DNA of 64,000 bases, from positions 310,001 through 374,000 of the forward strand of contig SMMW01000567.1 of NCBI GenBank assembly GCA_004794655.1, read 5' to 3'. Below are positions 51,974-63,300 of this stretch, one piece after another. The stretch is from Marisa cornuarietis (taxonomy: Eukaryota; Mollusca; Gastropoda; Architaenioglossa; Ampullariidae). Each line of letters starts with the position of its first letter. Within the stretch, counting starts at the first letter, position 1. The notes under the pieces were generated by a model. The model made no database searches. It saw only the letters and a list, made by a program, of their open reading frames with translations, and was not told where the DNA came from. A program made the translations under genes and the position numbers.

Positions 51974-52043
51974 ATATGCTGGACGAGAATATGCTGCTGA
52001 ACCTTACATCGGGCACAGTATTGGGCCAGTCACAGGCTATGGG
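51974..52043 (+). CDS. Rbfox: RBFOX exon 10 (YAGREYAAEPY)
   Basis: 70 nt, acceptor TTGACAG|, donor GGG|GTATGA. After completing the Gly codon it reads YAGREYAAEPYIGHSIGP and ends VTGYG, in phase 0. YA..EPY corresponds to YAADPYHH in the vertebrate protein, and GP.TGYG to the YGVGAM region. Skipping this exon also changes the frame of the last exon. Confidence 0.95.
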
Positions 52044-52449
52044 GTATGATATATAAACTTCATATTTCCATATTTCAAAACAGCAAAAAATATTTCTAAT
52101 ATCAGCTTGAAGGATAAAGATTCTTGCTTTCATTACATTACTATATCCTTCAGGAGTAATAAAGCATACATATAAGAGAAAGGATAAAATAATGGAATTT
52201 TGTGGGGGCGGAGGAGTGCAGAAGATATAAGCTACTCCCTCGTACTTCACCTCATCTCTGCATTTTTCGGGTTTTATGCCATGCTGAAAAATGATAAAAA
52301 GCACCAATGAAAGAAAAATTATGTATTATAATTTGTTTAACTTGGATGCATTGGTTTTCCCTTCAGACTAAATCATATTTTTTTGTTTGGTGCAAATACT
52401 CTGTTCTAGACTTAAGTGTGTTTCATCATTTGTGACTACTTACTTTCAG

Positions 52450-52494
52450 GCAACAGTATATAGAGGCGGATACCAAAGGTTTGCACCATACTGA
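52450..52494 (+). CDS. Rbfox: RBFOX last coding exon: C-terminal PY-type NLS
   Basis: Acceptor TTACTTTCAG|, then ATVYRGGYQRFAPY and TGA at 52492-52494. The vertebrate ending is IYRGGYNRFAPY. This terminal motif carries nuclear localisation in vertebrate RBFOX, and isoforms lacking it are cytoplasmic. Confidence 0.98.
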   Translation, partial: ATVYRGGYQRFAPY

Positions 52495-53936
52495 GTGAAG
52501 GATAATCAACAGTGAGAAAGGAGCATTTCCGAAACTACTGTTCTTCCAGGGAGATGGCAGAAACTCTGTGGCTCTTCTGTACGGTCATTTTCATCCATTT
52601 GTTGGGTGGTGTATGATCATATTGGAAGGTAGAGGGTACAATAGTAACATTGGGGAGCTGCATTGTTTTGTTGATAATTAGTGGATTGGAGCAATTCTGT
52701 TAGGCTTGTTTCCAACCACAGCTGTGCAATCAATACCTTGAAAACTAGCATGGTGCTTTTGGGAAAAGCTGCTTAAATATACATTTTTCCCCAGTCAGAA
52801 GTCTCTAAAAACCTTTGTAGATCTCTGTCCAGCTAATCCCTTCTCCTCCTTCACCCATCTCCCCCAAATGCTATTTAAATCTTCAAATCTTTTTCCTTTT
52901 TCTTTCTTCACATAAAACTAAGCTATGCTTTCTTGCCATCTGTCTTCTGTGTCCTGAGCTCAGTACCACAGAGTAGTTGTGTAAGCAGCACAGAGATTGA
53001 TCTGTTGAGAAATACTCATTCAGCAAGCTTTATTTTGAACAAATATATCTAGTCACGTGTATGTACATGTAACCTTTTACCTCCAGTTGTTTTATTTGTA
53101 ATTCCTTGCCCTCTGCAGCAGCAATTCAGAAATTTCTTGTTTTTGCACTTTGTTTTCTGTAATTCTAACTTTACATTATTGTTCTCTTTTTAGTGAAGCC
53201 TTATCTCTGTAGCTTAGTACTAGTTTTCTGAAAGAAACTTCAAAAGAAACATGCTTTTCTCCTAAAAAGTTTTCTGCTAGATTTTTTGCTGCAGAGATAA
53301 TAGGATGAATCTATTTCATGAGCCTAATGCCCTTTCTGTAGTTGTCAAACCTAACAAAAGAGACTATGGCTTTTGATTGGCACGGTGTGAGACACTGTAC
53401 TCTGTGTATGCCATTGCAGATGTTTTTACATGCAGGAATAGTGTTACATGCTAGTGTCAAGGAGTTCGTTTATTTGTTAATTTGACACCCCCACTAAAAA
53501 GTGAATACAAATGATCGAATGGTGTTTCGTAGATTGCTTTAAGGGGAATATTTGAAAGTACTATGTCTCTTACTATATCAAGCGTAAATATTTAGGGGAT
53601 CTGGGATATGGAATGCAGATCTAAGCCCATCTTATCCATGTTTGAGAAATCCTATGAGGCTGTTTCTTTAATGATCAGGATTTGTCAAACGTGAAACCTC
53701 AGACAATCCTTGTTCCAAGGATTTTTCTTGCAATTTTATCAAGTTCTTCCCTTTTAAACTGTTTTGTGCCAGTGAAGTATTGAATCATCTGTAAATATAT
53801 GCACATACGAACTTTTTTTTTTGTCTTGGTTTCATTACCCAAAAGTCGAAAATACTTACATTTTTTAGTCTTAGATTTTGCGTAAGACTGTACACATGAA
53901 AAAGAACTGTTGTGAAGGATTGAAGATGAGGTGGCC

Positions 53937-53959
53937 TTTTTTTTTTTTTTTTTTTTTTT
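53937..53959. repeat. Poly(T) tract
   Basis: Twenty-three consecutive T in the presumed 3'UTR. Confidence 0.85.
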
Positions 53960-54287
53960 GAAACTGTTTTCACCAGTGCTGCTCCTCAGCATCGGCTTTA
54001 ACTGCTGCTGAAGTACAGGATTCTCCACATTTACGATGTATGTAATGTGATGTAAAATGAACTTTTGCACACTGGAATCAAATGAGAACTTCCTGTGACT
54101 TACCCTTCCCTCTGACCTTGTATGGAGGACTTTTTCTCAAGTTCAGCTCTGCTATTCTATCACTAGTATTACCAAATCACTTGGTATTCGCATGTCATAA
54201 GGAAGATGTTTTCTGACGATGGATCTGAGCGACAGTTCTTTAGATCAGAGGTAATAGAAGCTGAATGGTGGGTTGAATGTTCATTTT

Positions 54288-54356
54288 TGTGTGTGAGAGA
54301 GAGAGGTGTGTGTATGCGTGCGCACTCACGCGCACATGCATGTGTGTGTGTGTGTT
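54288..54356. repeat. Mixed GT/GA/GC dinucleotide repeat
   Basis: A run of GT, GA and CG-containing dinucleotides that includes a TGCATG at 54337-54342. Confidence 0.7.
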
Positions 54357-56233
54357 AGTTACATGATTTTGAAAGTATTCACTGTCTGGGGGTTCAAAAT
54401 CTGTGCTGCATTCATCTGTGTACACTGTTATAGTTTTTTAACTGGTGCTAAATGTATTTGTTTTATATTTTACAAACACTGAAATTCTTCCCATTATGCT
54501 GAATAGTTACACATTACTGACATGACTGATAGAATGCATGTGACATAGTGTCCATTTAAACATGGAACAGCAATTAACTTGCCAAAAGCAGATTTTAGTC
54601 TTGCTCGTATCTCTTGTGTCTTTGTTTTATATATAAAGATCTTACTGGCCATGTCAGGCAAGTTTCTACACTTCCCAGAGCAATTTTCTGTGTGAGGGAA
54701 TCAATTCCTGACTAAAATCAGAATGATTCTCCATTTATAAATACTCTGAATAAGCGTTTGATATAGGCTGGTTCATTGAAACTGTTCTGGTTAAAGTATT
54801 GTTTGAAATCTCAAGTTTTTAATCATTTTTGAATTTCTATTTGCAATTCTGTTACCTGATATTTATTTATACCTTTTTGACAACAATTTCATAAAGTTAA
54901 TATCTTGCAAGAATCAAAAAATTTTAATTTATTCATTAAAATGATAAAAAAATGTTATTTGTATAATTTAGTCTTACTGGTCTTGTGTTAGTATGGACTG
55001 TGGACTGTCATCCATATAAAAAATATGTTGGTGTTGCTGATGTCCACCAGCAAGTAAAAGGAAACAGCCTTTTTATTAAGCTTCTGTCATCACTTCTTGA
55101 CTTTCCTGTTCTGTAAAGATTTTTTTCAAAATCTCTATCAAGTTGGCATCCATTCACTTGCAAACTGTTGTCATCTCACTCTTCTTAGTAGCTAATAAGA
55201 AGTGAGCCATTCACTGCCATTTTAGTCATATAGTAAGTGTGTCATCTAGTCTTAAATTTAGTCAGTTCCTGCTTTAGTCTTTGCTAATTTTTGTTTAGAA
55301 AACTCTAAGTTTTAAACGTTCTTACTGATTTATTTATTTAGAATTAGGGAAAAATAGTGATAAAGAGAAGTTCATGTCTTTTGGCTGACATTTCTGGTTA
55401 ACTGGGCACTCCATCTTCTGAAAAAAGGAAAGTGGTGGGGAAAAGCAAGCAAACATTAGCATGTTTCATTAGCATTTTCTATTAAACATGAAATATTTCT
55501 TCCCTTGACATGAGACTCCTGTTGATACAAAGGCCCAGTAGTTAGAAAACTATGCCATGTGCTAAGCGGTCATCATTTGATGTAGCATGTTATCCACAAA
55601 GCCAGTGGTGTGTTGCAGCTAAGTCATTGTTGGCCATGAACTTGTCATGTTAGGATGTGATTGACTTGCCTGGATATGCCATGTTGTTCTTCCATGTCTT
55701 TGGCTGGGATGCTCCCACACAGCATGCTCTTGCATGGGGTGCTTGGTTTGATATATATATGTGTACAACTTCACAATGGATTTAATGGTTCTACATAGCC
55801 TTTCTTTTTTATTTGCTTTATTTTACCCTGCTCCCCATTTTTATTGTGTGAAACTATAACACAAAGGGTAATAATTTCTTGAAAAGTGTATCCTAGTCAT
55901 GCCCCCTAGTCTTTTTTTTTTAATAAATCAGAAAACATTTCCTGAAAGACGAACATAGGGGGGCTGGGCATCATTTACAGTTTACTGAGTTTTTTTTTTT
56001 TTTTGTAGGCAGTCAAAATCTGCATATGGTAAGAGCATCTGTTGCCTCAAATGTGAAGTGCTGCACAGAAAAGAATCATTTTGTACTTGAAATATTGTCT
56101 TGCATTCATTCATACTGTTGTTTTCTGTAACTGGAAGTATTGGGCTTGCCAGTGGACATGCATGTATAAGTAATGCTACCACTCAGTGACTTGCAATCAA
56201 ACTTCTGGAAGCATGATGGTGGGTTTTTACATC

Positions 56234-56251
56234 ATGTATGTATGTATGTAT
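56234..56251. repeat. (TATG)n microsatellite
   Basis: About four TATG units. Confidence 0.75.
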
Positions 56252-56709
56252 CTTGTCTGCACATTGCATTTTTAACTCTTTTGTGGACAGAACAATAAAC
56301 AGTTGTCTAGCATATCTGTATATTACACATAATTGTCACAGTAGACAGTGTCATCTGGCATTCTTGTACTTTATACTTTGTATGGGATTTCTTTTCTTGA
56401 TTTTTAAATTTTATTTCTTCTTTTTTCTGGCATTGATGATTAACATTTGCAGAGGTAATTGCTAAGATTTTATGTTGAAATCAGCACATCTCTACCATTC
56501 TGGGTGATTTGCTTGACTAGAAACATGGCTTCATCACATGGGATTTGTGCTGCTTTTGTAGTGTGTTTCTGTGTCTACAGAGATGAGTCAGTTTCCCCTC
56601 TTTTTCTTTCCTTTACAGTTCCCCAACCCCCATTTTTTCGTATGCTGCCTTTGCACATTTAATCTTTCCATTTAATTGTAATTTCTAGATGTGGCACGAA
56701 TTTGAAACA

Positions 56710-56715
56710 AATAAA
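56710..56715 (+). terminator. Candidate RBFOX polyadenylation signal AATAAA
   Basis: It is the last of three canonical AATAAA hexamers after the stop codon and has a T-rich downstream sequence. Use of the earlier signals at 55922 or 56294 is equally possible. Confidence 0.35.
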
Positions 56716-56735
56716 CTTATAATCCTCTTTCTGCT

Positions 56736-59297
56736 TTGCACTAGTTTGTACTAGCCCATGCATGTTAATGAGAATCCCATCCTGCTTTCAGAAAAATAAG
56801 GAATGGTAATTTTTCCTTTTAACGTTTTTAACTATACGATTTTATAACAAGACAGTTACATAATTTAGCTCATTTGGGATTTATCTTCAACAGTCTAACC
56901 CAGAAAGGATACAGATGGGCCTCTTATTAGCATCATTGCTGAATGTTGTTGATGCATGAACGATACATAAAATTTGTACTTAGAATCTAAACAGTGCATG
57001 GGAGTTGATTCAGATTGGCATGAAAGTTTGTGGTCGGTGTTGGTTACACTTCCAGCTGGATTACTAACTGACCTGGAAACAGCCAGTGTATATATTCCTT
57101 GCTAACTCTGCTTGTGAATGAGCTTTCGTTGTGCCATCCCCATCATTAAAAAATATTTTCAGCTTGGATTTCATCAGCTACTTTTGTGATATTTCAATGA
57201 CATTATCACTTTGTAAAAGATCCGCATTATACTAACCATCATTACTGCAGTTTCCACTGTAAGAGGGGCGACACTCTTATTGTATGGATCTATTTTGAGC
57301 AACTTTCCCCAAGTTCACATGCAACGTGTTAAAAACTGTTCGGCTTGTCATGCAGTAGCGCTTAGGCCCATCTCAGCGCATCCTTTTCAGGCAGTAGAGT
57401 TGTTGACGATTTATTGCCACCAACATCACAATGCTGCTTGAAAATAGTAGTGACAGCCATGCAATGAGCACATTTGTGAGACGAGAGCAGGGTAAAAAGC
57501 GAGATTAGCCATATTCTTCATATAAGGCTCCTTGGGGTGGGAGGGGGGTTACACCGAGCCTGCAACCATGGCTATATCCTCCAAGAAGGGACCACACCAT
57601 GCTGCTCTGGGGCAGTAGTTATGGAGCAAGGTAAGTCGTTGCTCTGGTCAACATGGGAAACTCAAGGACAAGCGGCTTGTTGCAAAATTATAAAGCAGTA
57701 TTCAGACCCTGAACATGTTTTACCCCTGTAGCCGTGGTTATAAAGCGGTGCCCTTTGGGATACAGAAACGAACATAACTTTATAATTTAGGAAACGAGAT
57801 TCTTTTCCTTGCGCTCCTCAGTTTGTACTGAGGAAATGTCTTGCTCTCACTTTATAACCACGGCACCCGGATTCAAGAATTGGGCGGACAGCCGATCGAT
57901 GTCGGAGGAAGGCAGTGTATGTGTGCGATATAATCGCATCCCATCTTTCCTTTTTTTAAAGCGCCAATCCATAAGTACAGGTGCACAACAAAGCATCTCG
58001 TTTGGGGGCAATAGTGTTGTGGTTTCGTATCCGTTTTGGAAGCTTACGGTGAATGTGAGTCTAGAGATCATAAGGTTATAATAGATTGTGCAGACCTGGT
58101 CTTACCTTTTCTTTCTTTTTTTTTTCTTTCGCACATCATGCTTGGCTAATTCAGAGGTTTACTTGCCCGTTTTAGCTGATATATCGCACTTGGCTGTTTC
58201 CAGATGGAGAGCGTAAAGCTGGAGAGTTAAGCATGCTAAAAGATCATGTTTAACATCATTGCTGTCATCATCTTTATTATCATTAATCATTATCGTGTTT
58301 TGGCTGCTGTTCCTGGGCATGCCTGTAATTCTTTTCTTAACAAACGTTGTGCTTGTTTGACTATAGTTTAAGGCTAATACACCCACTGCAAGCTTTCATG
58401 ACGTGCATGCGTATTTTACAGGTCTAACAAAAGCATTTGTACTTGTCCCCCCCCCCTTTTTTTTTTTTTGAGTATCCGTTTTCTCTATGTGCTGAATCTC
58501 GTCGTCGTTGATGATTGTCAATTGTTAGCCTGTTATCCGGGAAGCACACCACGTATTTTTATTGTGTAAGTTCACACTGCATAGACCTTACCCTGCCGGA
58601 TCAGCTTGTCGCCACTCAGCAGATGCCTCCATAGTTGATTTAGTCAGCTGCATCTCTCCAGCCGCTCTCCCGTTCCCTCCCCAACCACCCACACCTCCAC
58701 CTTCCTTTCCCCCAGAGCAGTAAACTGTACATTTTGAAGAGTTGCTATAACACATCCTTTAAATTTCCAGCAGTACGAAGAATAATCATTTCACAAATTT
58801 TAAAGGTCTACAATCTACATGGGTTTTTTTGTTTTGTTTTGTTTTTGTTTTTTAGGTTTGGTACAAGCAGACTGTTGAACGATTTACTATGGTTACTGGA
58901 ACCAAAATGGGCATGAAACAATTTTACAATATAATACTGTTTCCTATTTTCAAATTGATTAGACGAGCTTAAAATTTTCTTTCAGCTGTCGGATAACGAA
59001 ATTTTTAGGTTAATTGAAATAGGCGACATTTAAAAAAAGATAATGAGAACCAAAACTACCACTTTGACTTTTTACCGCCTACCTCTAAACTTATTATGCC
59101 ACCATCACCACCACTTGTTTATATGGAGTATTGAAGGTTGGATAACACCGACGAAGATGCGCAGCAAGGTGGAAATCCTAGCGTGTTCAGTGGTTGCATA
59201 TGAACAAGCGCACGTCACGAACAGTTTAGAAATCCGTTGCAACGCAGGGATCTCCGCTCTGTTCGAAAGCGGTACACGGAGTCCCGGGTTATAATGG
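56736..59297. other. Intergenic or distal 3' sequence
   Basis: TGCATG occurs at 56759, 56953 and 56995. The repeat copy at 57611-57870 is the only recognised structured item; a C-run/T-run lies at 58448-58469. Confidence 0.45.
57611..57870 (+). repeat. Dispersed repeat family B, copy 2, with terminal inverted segment
   Basis: Partner of 33141-33350. It adds a clearer inverted repeat: GCCGTGGTTATAAAG at 57731-57745 pairs with CTTTATAACCACGGC at about 57850-57864, enclosing about 105 bp. This is consistent with a small transposon end or a foldback hairpin. Several TATAAA/TATAAT strings follow from the repeat sequence. Confidence 0.7.
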
Positions 59298-59302
59298 TCA
59301 AA

Positions 59303-59827
59303 CCACGGACCTTCATAAGCGACTCAGGTTCATCTCCGGTGTAAGTCTCGGCTTTCCTTTAGACAGGCTTCATGTTTCCGGTTCTTTGTTTGCATACCTT
59401 AAATAAATTCTTAAAGTAGATGTTTTGTTTTCTTAACAGAACAATCTATACAATTGTTTCCAAAAAATCGGAAAATTTAAATTTTAAAATTATTATTAAA
59501 GTTTAAATTGTTAGTGGTAACACAAGTCAACAGCATCTGTTGTGATGATTTTTTTATAAAATTGTTGAAAAATCTAAATGCGTTTTCTATAAACAAATAC
59601 ATTTTACAGAAAATACTGTTTATTTTGCAATCAATCTTCTTTAACAAGGTTATGATGGCGGAAGAGCTTAATTATTCACTTCTAAAATTTATTCTACGTT
59701 AGGAAGATCCGCCATTTTGACAGAAATGGAAGCGAAATCCCTCGTTAGGGTTACGATTGGTCACTCCTATGATAGAGCAAAGAGGCAACGAACAAGAGAC
59801 ACTTATCCAGTGAATGAAGGTCCGTGG
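59303..59827. mobile_element. 525-bp inverted-repeat element with 5-bp duplication TCAAA
   Basis: CCACGGACCTTCAT at 59303-59316 is exactly inverted as ATGAAGGTCCGTGG at 59814-59827, and both ends are flanked directly by TCAAA (59298-59302 and 59828-59832). The interior is AT-rich and non-coding but holds two ATGGCGG-type motifs in opposite orientation (about 59653-59659 and 59710-59716). A 5-bp duplication with a short TIR indicates a DNA-transposon MITE of unassigned superfamily. Confidence 0.75.
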
Positions 59828-59832
59828 TCAAA

Positions 59833-61860
59833 CTGTAACTGGCTTTGATGATCGTCAGACTAGAATTGTCCATTACTCTTTTCAAAAATACTCATTTTGT
59901 TTTTGCAGTCATTGACTACAACCATCTCTCTCACATACACAAGCGCGCCTAATTCTACAGGACAGCATTATTCTTGGACGAACCCTTCTACTGATCGGGG
60001 GCCATTTGAAACATTTGTGTATCTCTGCCGAAACTCCACTACCACGAAATCGTACCAGATGCTCAAAGCACATGCTGTCTCATGACCTAAAACCTTTTTC
60101 TGCGTTGCAAAAGTAAAGCATCTGAAAATCGTATAATTGTGGCAATAAAAGCGACGTAGCAAGCAAATTAAGTGAATGGGCTACGTTATACTGTCAAACC
60201 TCGGTAGTGGAAGCACTAGTGTTTGGTTTTGCGCTTTAAAAATTGAAGTTCTTAATATCCTACTCTGCTGTTGAAAACACGAGGTCTCATAAAGAAACTA
60301 GGACTCGAAAATTAGATCTGAAATAAATTCTGAGTAAACATGATGCATGAACATCAAAACTCTGCGAAGGCAACATCTGGGCTGGAAAACGGCGAAGTAA
60401 TTAATGTTTATCATGTACAATATGCTGACCTAAGTGATGTTCAGGTGTTGCAAAGTGTGTAAATGCTATTTAGGGAAAGTATGTTTACCGAAGTTTGGTG
60501 CACCAGAACGAGGTAGGAATTACTATAAGAACTATGGTTTTATTGTGCATACATCTGATGGCGTCTCGCTCACATAACGTGAATTAAGGATACTTGTCGA
60601 ACCAGCACAAAACTGGCGATACGCTTCACACTGCGGAAATATGGACAAGCAACCCCACCAGTAATTCTTTTTTGGATAACCGCCATGATCTATTAGGTGT
60701 CCTCTGACGCATACTTTTTTTTCCCCTTGGTAGGAATAGAAAATGAAGAGGTATGTCCCTTCGCCTGTTTAGAAGATGACTGCTCCCCCTCACTTTTCAT
60801 ATTTGTTCGTTGATTTTCCTGAAGTTTTGTGTCTAATGTTCATCGGTGCATCTATTACGATATTTGCTACCTAGATGGATTTCTGTGTCTACGCCACTTT
60901 TCATCTTTTCTTGGGCTATTTTATTTCTACCGTCACATCTGCGCCATCTTGCCATTACAGTACTTAGATTTTTAGATCTGCGCATCGGCAGTGTCGACTT
61001 CAAACTTTGATCACGTTTCTGCAGCTGCTTCAGAAAGTTTTGATTTCGAGCTATCACAGCAAGCTTTGCGCGCAATACAGGCAAGTCTGCAATGACTGAC
61101 ATGTATCTCCAGGAAGCTCAGCTTACAGTGACCCTTTGCGTGCTGCTCTCAAAAGAGTTGATGGAACGATATTTATCTGCGAAAGTAGAGCCGCCGCACC
61201 GAAGATTGCAAGTCAAGCTTCCATACAAATGTCATAATAACAGATATTGTCACATGCAGAACTTTATTGACTTATCGAAGATTCCATGTAATGACAAGGC
61301 TGCTATTCGTATCTAACCTTCCATTGTCTGTATGTCTTAATTTTATCATTGCTGGTCAGCGTAGAGAGTGCGAACTAGTTTGGTCGTGATGCCGCGCGTT
61401 ACAAGTGCACATTAAATTATAGAGGGTGGTATACCGTTCCTGATCTGTGTGCAGGCCTCTAGCACCAAAGATACGCGGGTGAAAAGGAATGGGCTAAAAA
61501 CGAAGGGGAAACTTCTGTCCTCAAAACACTCGGAGCCTTCCGATCGTGCTTTGTACGGGTGTGCTGAAGAGGAGGCGGTGACGTTAAATCGATGGCGCGA
61601 ACGTGATGCAAGCACGTACAACTTTGACCACTCGGAAGACTGTTGATAAACAAGTCCCCTCTGTGTATGTGTGTGCGTATTAACACGCGTTTCATCTCGA
61701 GGCAGTTTGGCAGGGCCAAATTCGATTTGTTTTGCTCTCAGCGTAGCCCCGTGGTCTAACTTACCCCCTCTCCCCTCTTCCATCTACAATACGGCGGCTG
61801 CATGGAATTACCAGCATCAAGACGTATTCATGCGTGCGCCATTTGAGTCTCAAAAGGTAA
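59833..61860. other. Intergenic stretch, nothing recognised
   Basis: Mixed composition with several short frames open on both strands, none with a recognisable product or splice-flanked structure. Confidence 0.45.
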
Positions 61861-61869
61861 ATGGGTTGC

Positions 61870-63300
61870 TCAGTGAAAGCTGCGTTCGGTAGTGTTATTC
61901 AAGCTAGCGTACTGACAATTGAAAGCAAGATAGGACGCAGGCAGTACGTGGTACGTGGTTACTACGTGCTAGGCGCGGTCGGCTGCAGACTAGAGCGAGG
62001 TTGTCCACTGGTGAGCTGTGCAAGGAAGGATTTTTCGCGAGCACTTTCTAAGGTCCTCGGCCAAACTCGCTTATCGCGTCATCATCGGTTTTCCTTCTGG
62101 CGCGCGCGCTTCCTAGCTCTTTGTCCAGACCAAGTCGTTAGTCCGTCGGGGAACAACAGCATCCTTCGTGGCATAATGCCATGCTGCAGCATCTTCGTCC
62201 TTGACATTTTCAGCATGTTGCTAAAGAACATGCCGTCTAGGGTGGGCTGAGTCAGTCTCCTTACTTCTAATAGAACAGTACTCGCCGGGAACGCGCAGTT
62301 TACCGAGGGAAGGCTTACATGTTACCGGAGTTCTTTGCCATTTAGAAGTTATCTTTTGGCTGTGTTATTAGTTGCTTTATATATCATTGTTTGTAAACCG
62401 CATCATCCAACGTGCATGTTTATAGAATGTTGAGAAAAAAATTTTTAATGAGTCGGGGAACTAGGGGTACGTTACAAAGTAGCTAGCCCAGTGTAGGTGT
62501 GCCACAAATAATGCCGAGAACTGTTTCGGTAATTAATACTTTATCGCTTCGCTACCCGGACGCCCTGCAGTGTTGAAGAGGGCAACGTACGATTCTCACT
62601 CGTCTCACGCCGTCTCGTTTCTTGCTTTCGGTGCGGAACATGTAAACTGCTAAAAGTAACTCAACAAGGAGGCGCTATATATATATATAGGGCCGACGTT
62701 GCTAATCGTGCGCATTGTTTCATCCTCAAGTTTAATACAAGATCTAGGTTAGCTCACGTAATGCAATCGATACTTGGTCAGCCAGGGGGGAAACAGACAA
62801 AAGGAAGCGTTTCGCTTGCTTGCTAGCTCGTGCGGCAGTCGACAGCTGAAGGTTTTACTGTAACTACACGCTTTCGCTTCCTTGCTCCTCCTCCCCGCCG
62901 AACACACTTCCGTATCTGTGGCAACCGATCAGACGGCAGCGGTGGCTTATTGATCCAAGCAAGAGCCCCCAAATGGCGGAAGGAGGAGCAGGGAAAGGTG
63001 CGGGTCCCGGGGTGGTGGAGGGTGGGACGAGTGAAATTTAGGCCTCGGTCTTGTCTCGACACACCGGCAGCGCTGGAGTAGAAGACAACGATGTGTCACA
63101 GGCGTCAAGTTGATGGGTGGGTGGGCGTTGTTGGGGGGAAGGGGGCGTGACCAGAGTCCGTCGCTTTGTGGACTAACGAGCAGCATCCCCTTGCCCTTCA
63201 TGCATGACTCACAGTAGAGGTCAACCTTTGACCTTGGACCTCGCTAAGCCCGACGAGTCTGGCAAAGGCAAGATGCCAGTCTGCGAGTCACGACCTTATT
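61870..63300 (+). promoter_or_regulatory. GC/CpG-rich island with TATA box, possible promoter of a downstream gene
   Basis: CpG-rich sequence with a TATATATATATATA tract at 62676-62689, which may be a TATA box or a simple repeat. About 285 bp further, ATG at 62973 lies in context CAAATGGCGGAAGG, close to the YY1/start-codon motif; it reads MAEGGAGKGAGPGVVEGG and meets a stop at about 63040 unless spliced. A nuclear-receptor-type half-site cluster lies at 63218-63241. No downstream exon is visible in the window. Confidence 0.35.
63218..63241. promoter_or_regulatory. Cluster of AGGTCA half-sites (DR1-like)
   Basis: AGGTCA at 63218-63223 and its reverse TGACCT at 63229-63234, followed by TGGACCT. 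On the minus strand the latter pair reads AGGTCC A AGGTCA, a DR1 arrangement as bound by RXR/HNF4/COUP-type receptors. Sequence match only. Confidence 0.35.

Larger units (their letters stand above)
52495..56735 (+). other. Probable long RBFOX 3'UTR
   Basis: AT-rich, no ORF of note. Canonical AATAAA signals occur only far downstream, at 55922-55927, 56294-56299 and 56710-56715, the last followed by a T/GT-rich stretch. TGCATG lies at 54337, 54535, 55731 and 56159 and GCATG at 55722 and 56211; a Pumilio-type TGTAAATA lies at 53790-53797. Long conserved 3'UTRs are usual for RBFOX, but the 3' end here is inferred from signals alone. Confidence 0.5.

Noticed and set aside
53785..54070. Lysine-run minus-strand frames in the 3'UTR
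   Set aside because: The lysines are the antisense translation of a poly(T) tract.
57537..57731. 64-codon frame starting MGGGLHRACNHGY
   Set aside because: It lies in the repeat family B copy and continues as repeat sequence, so it is not a gene.
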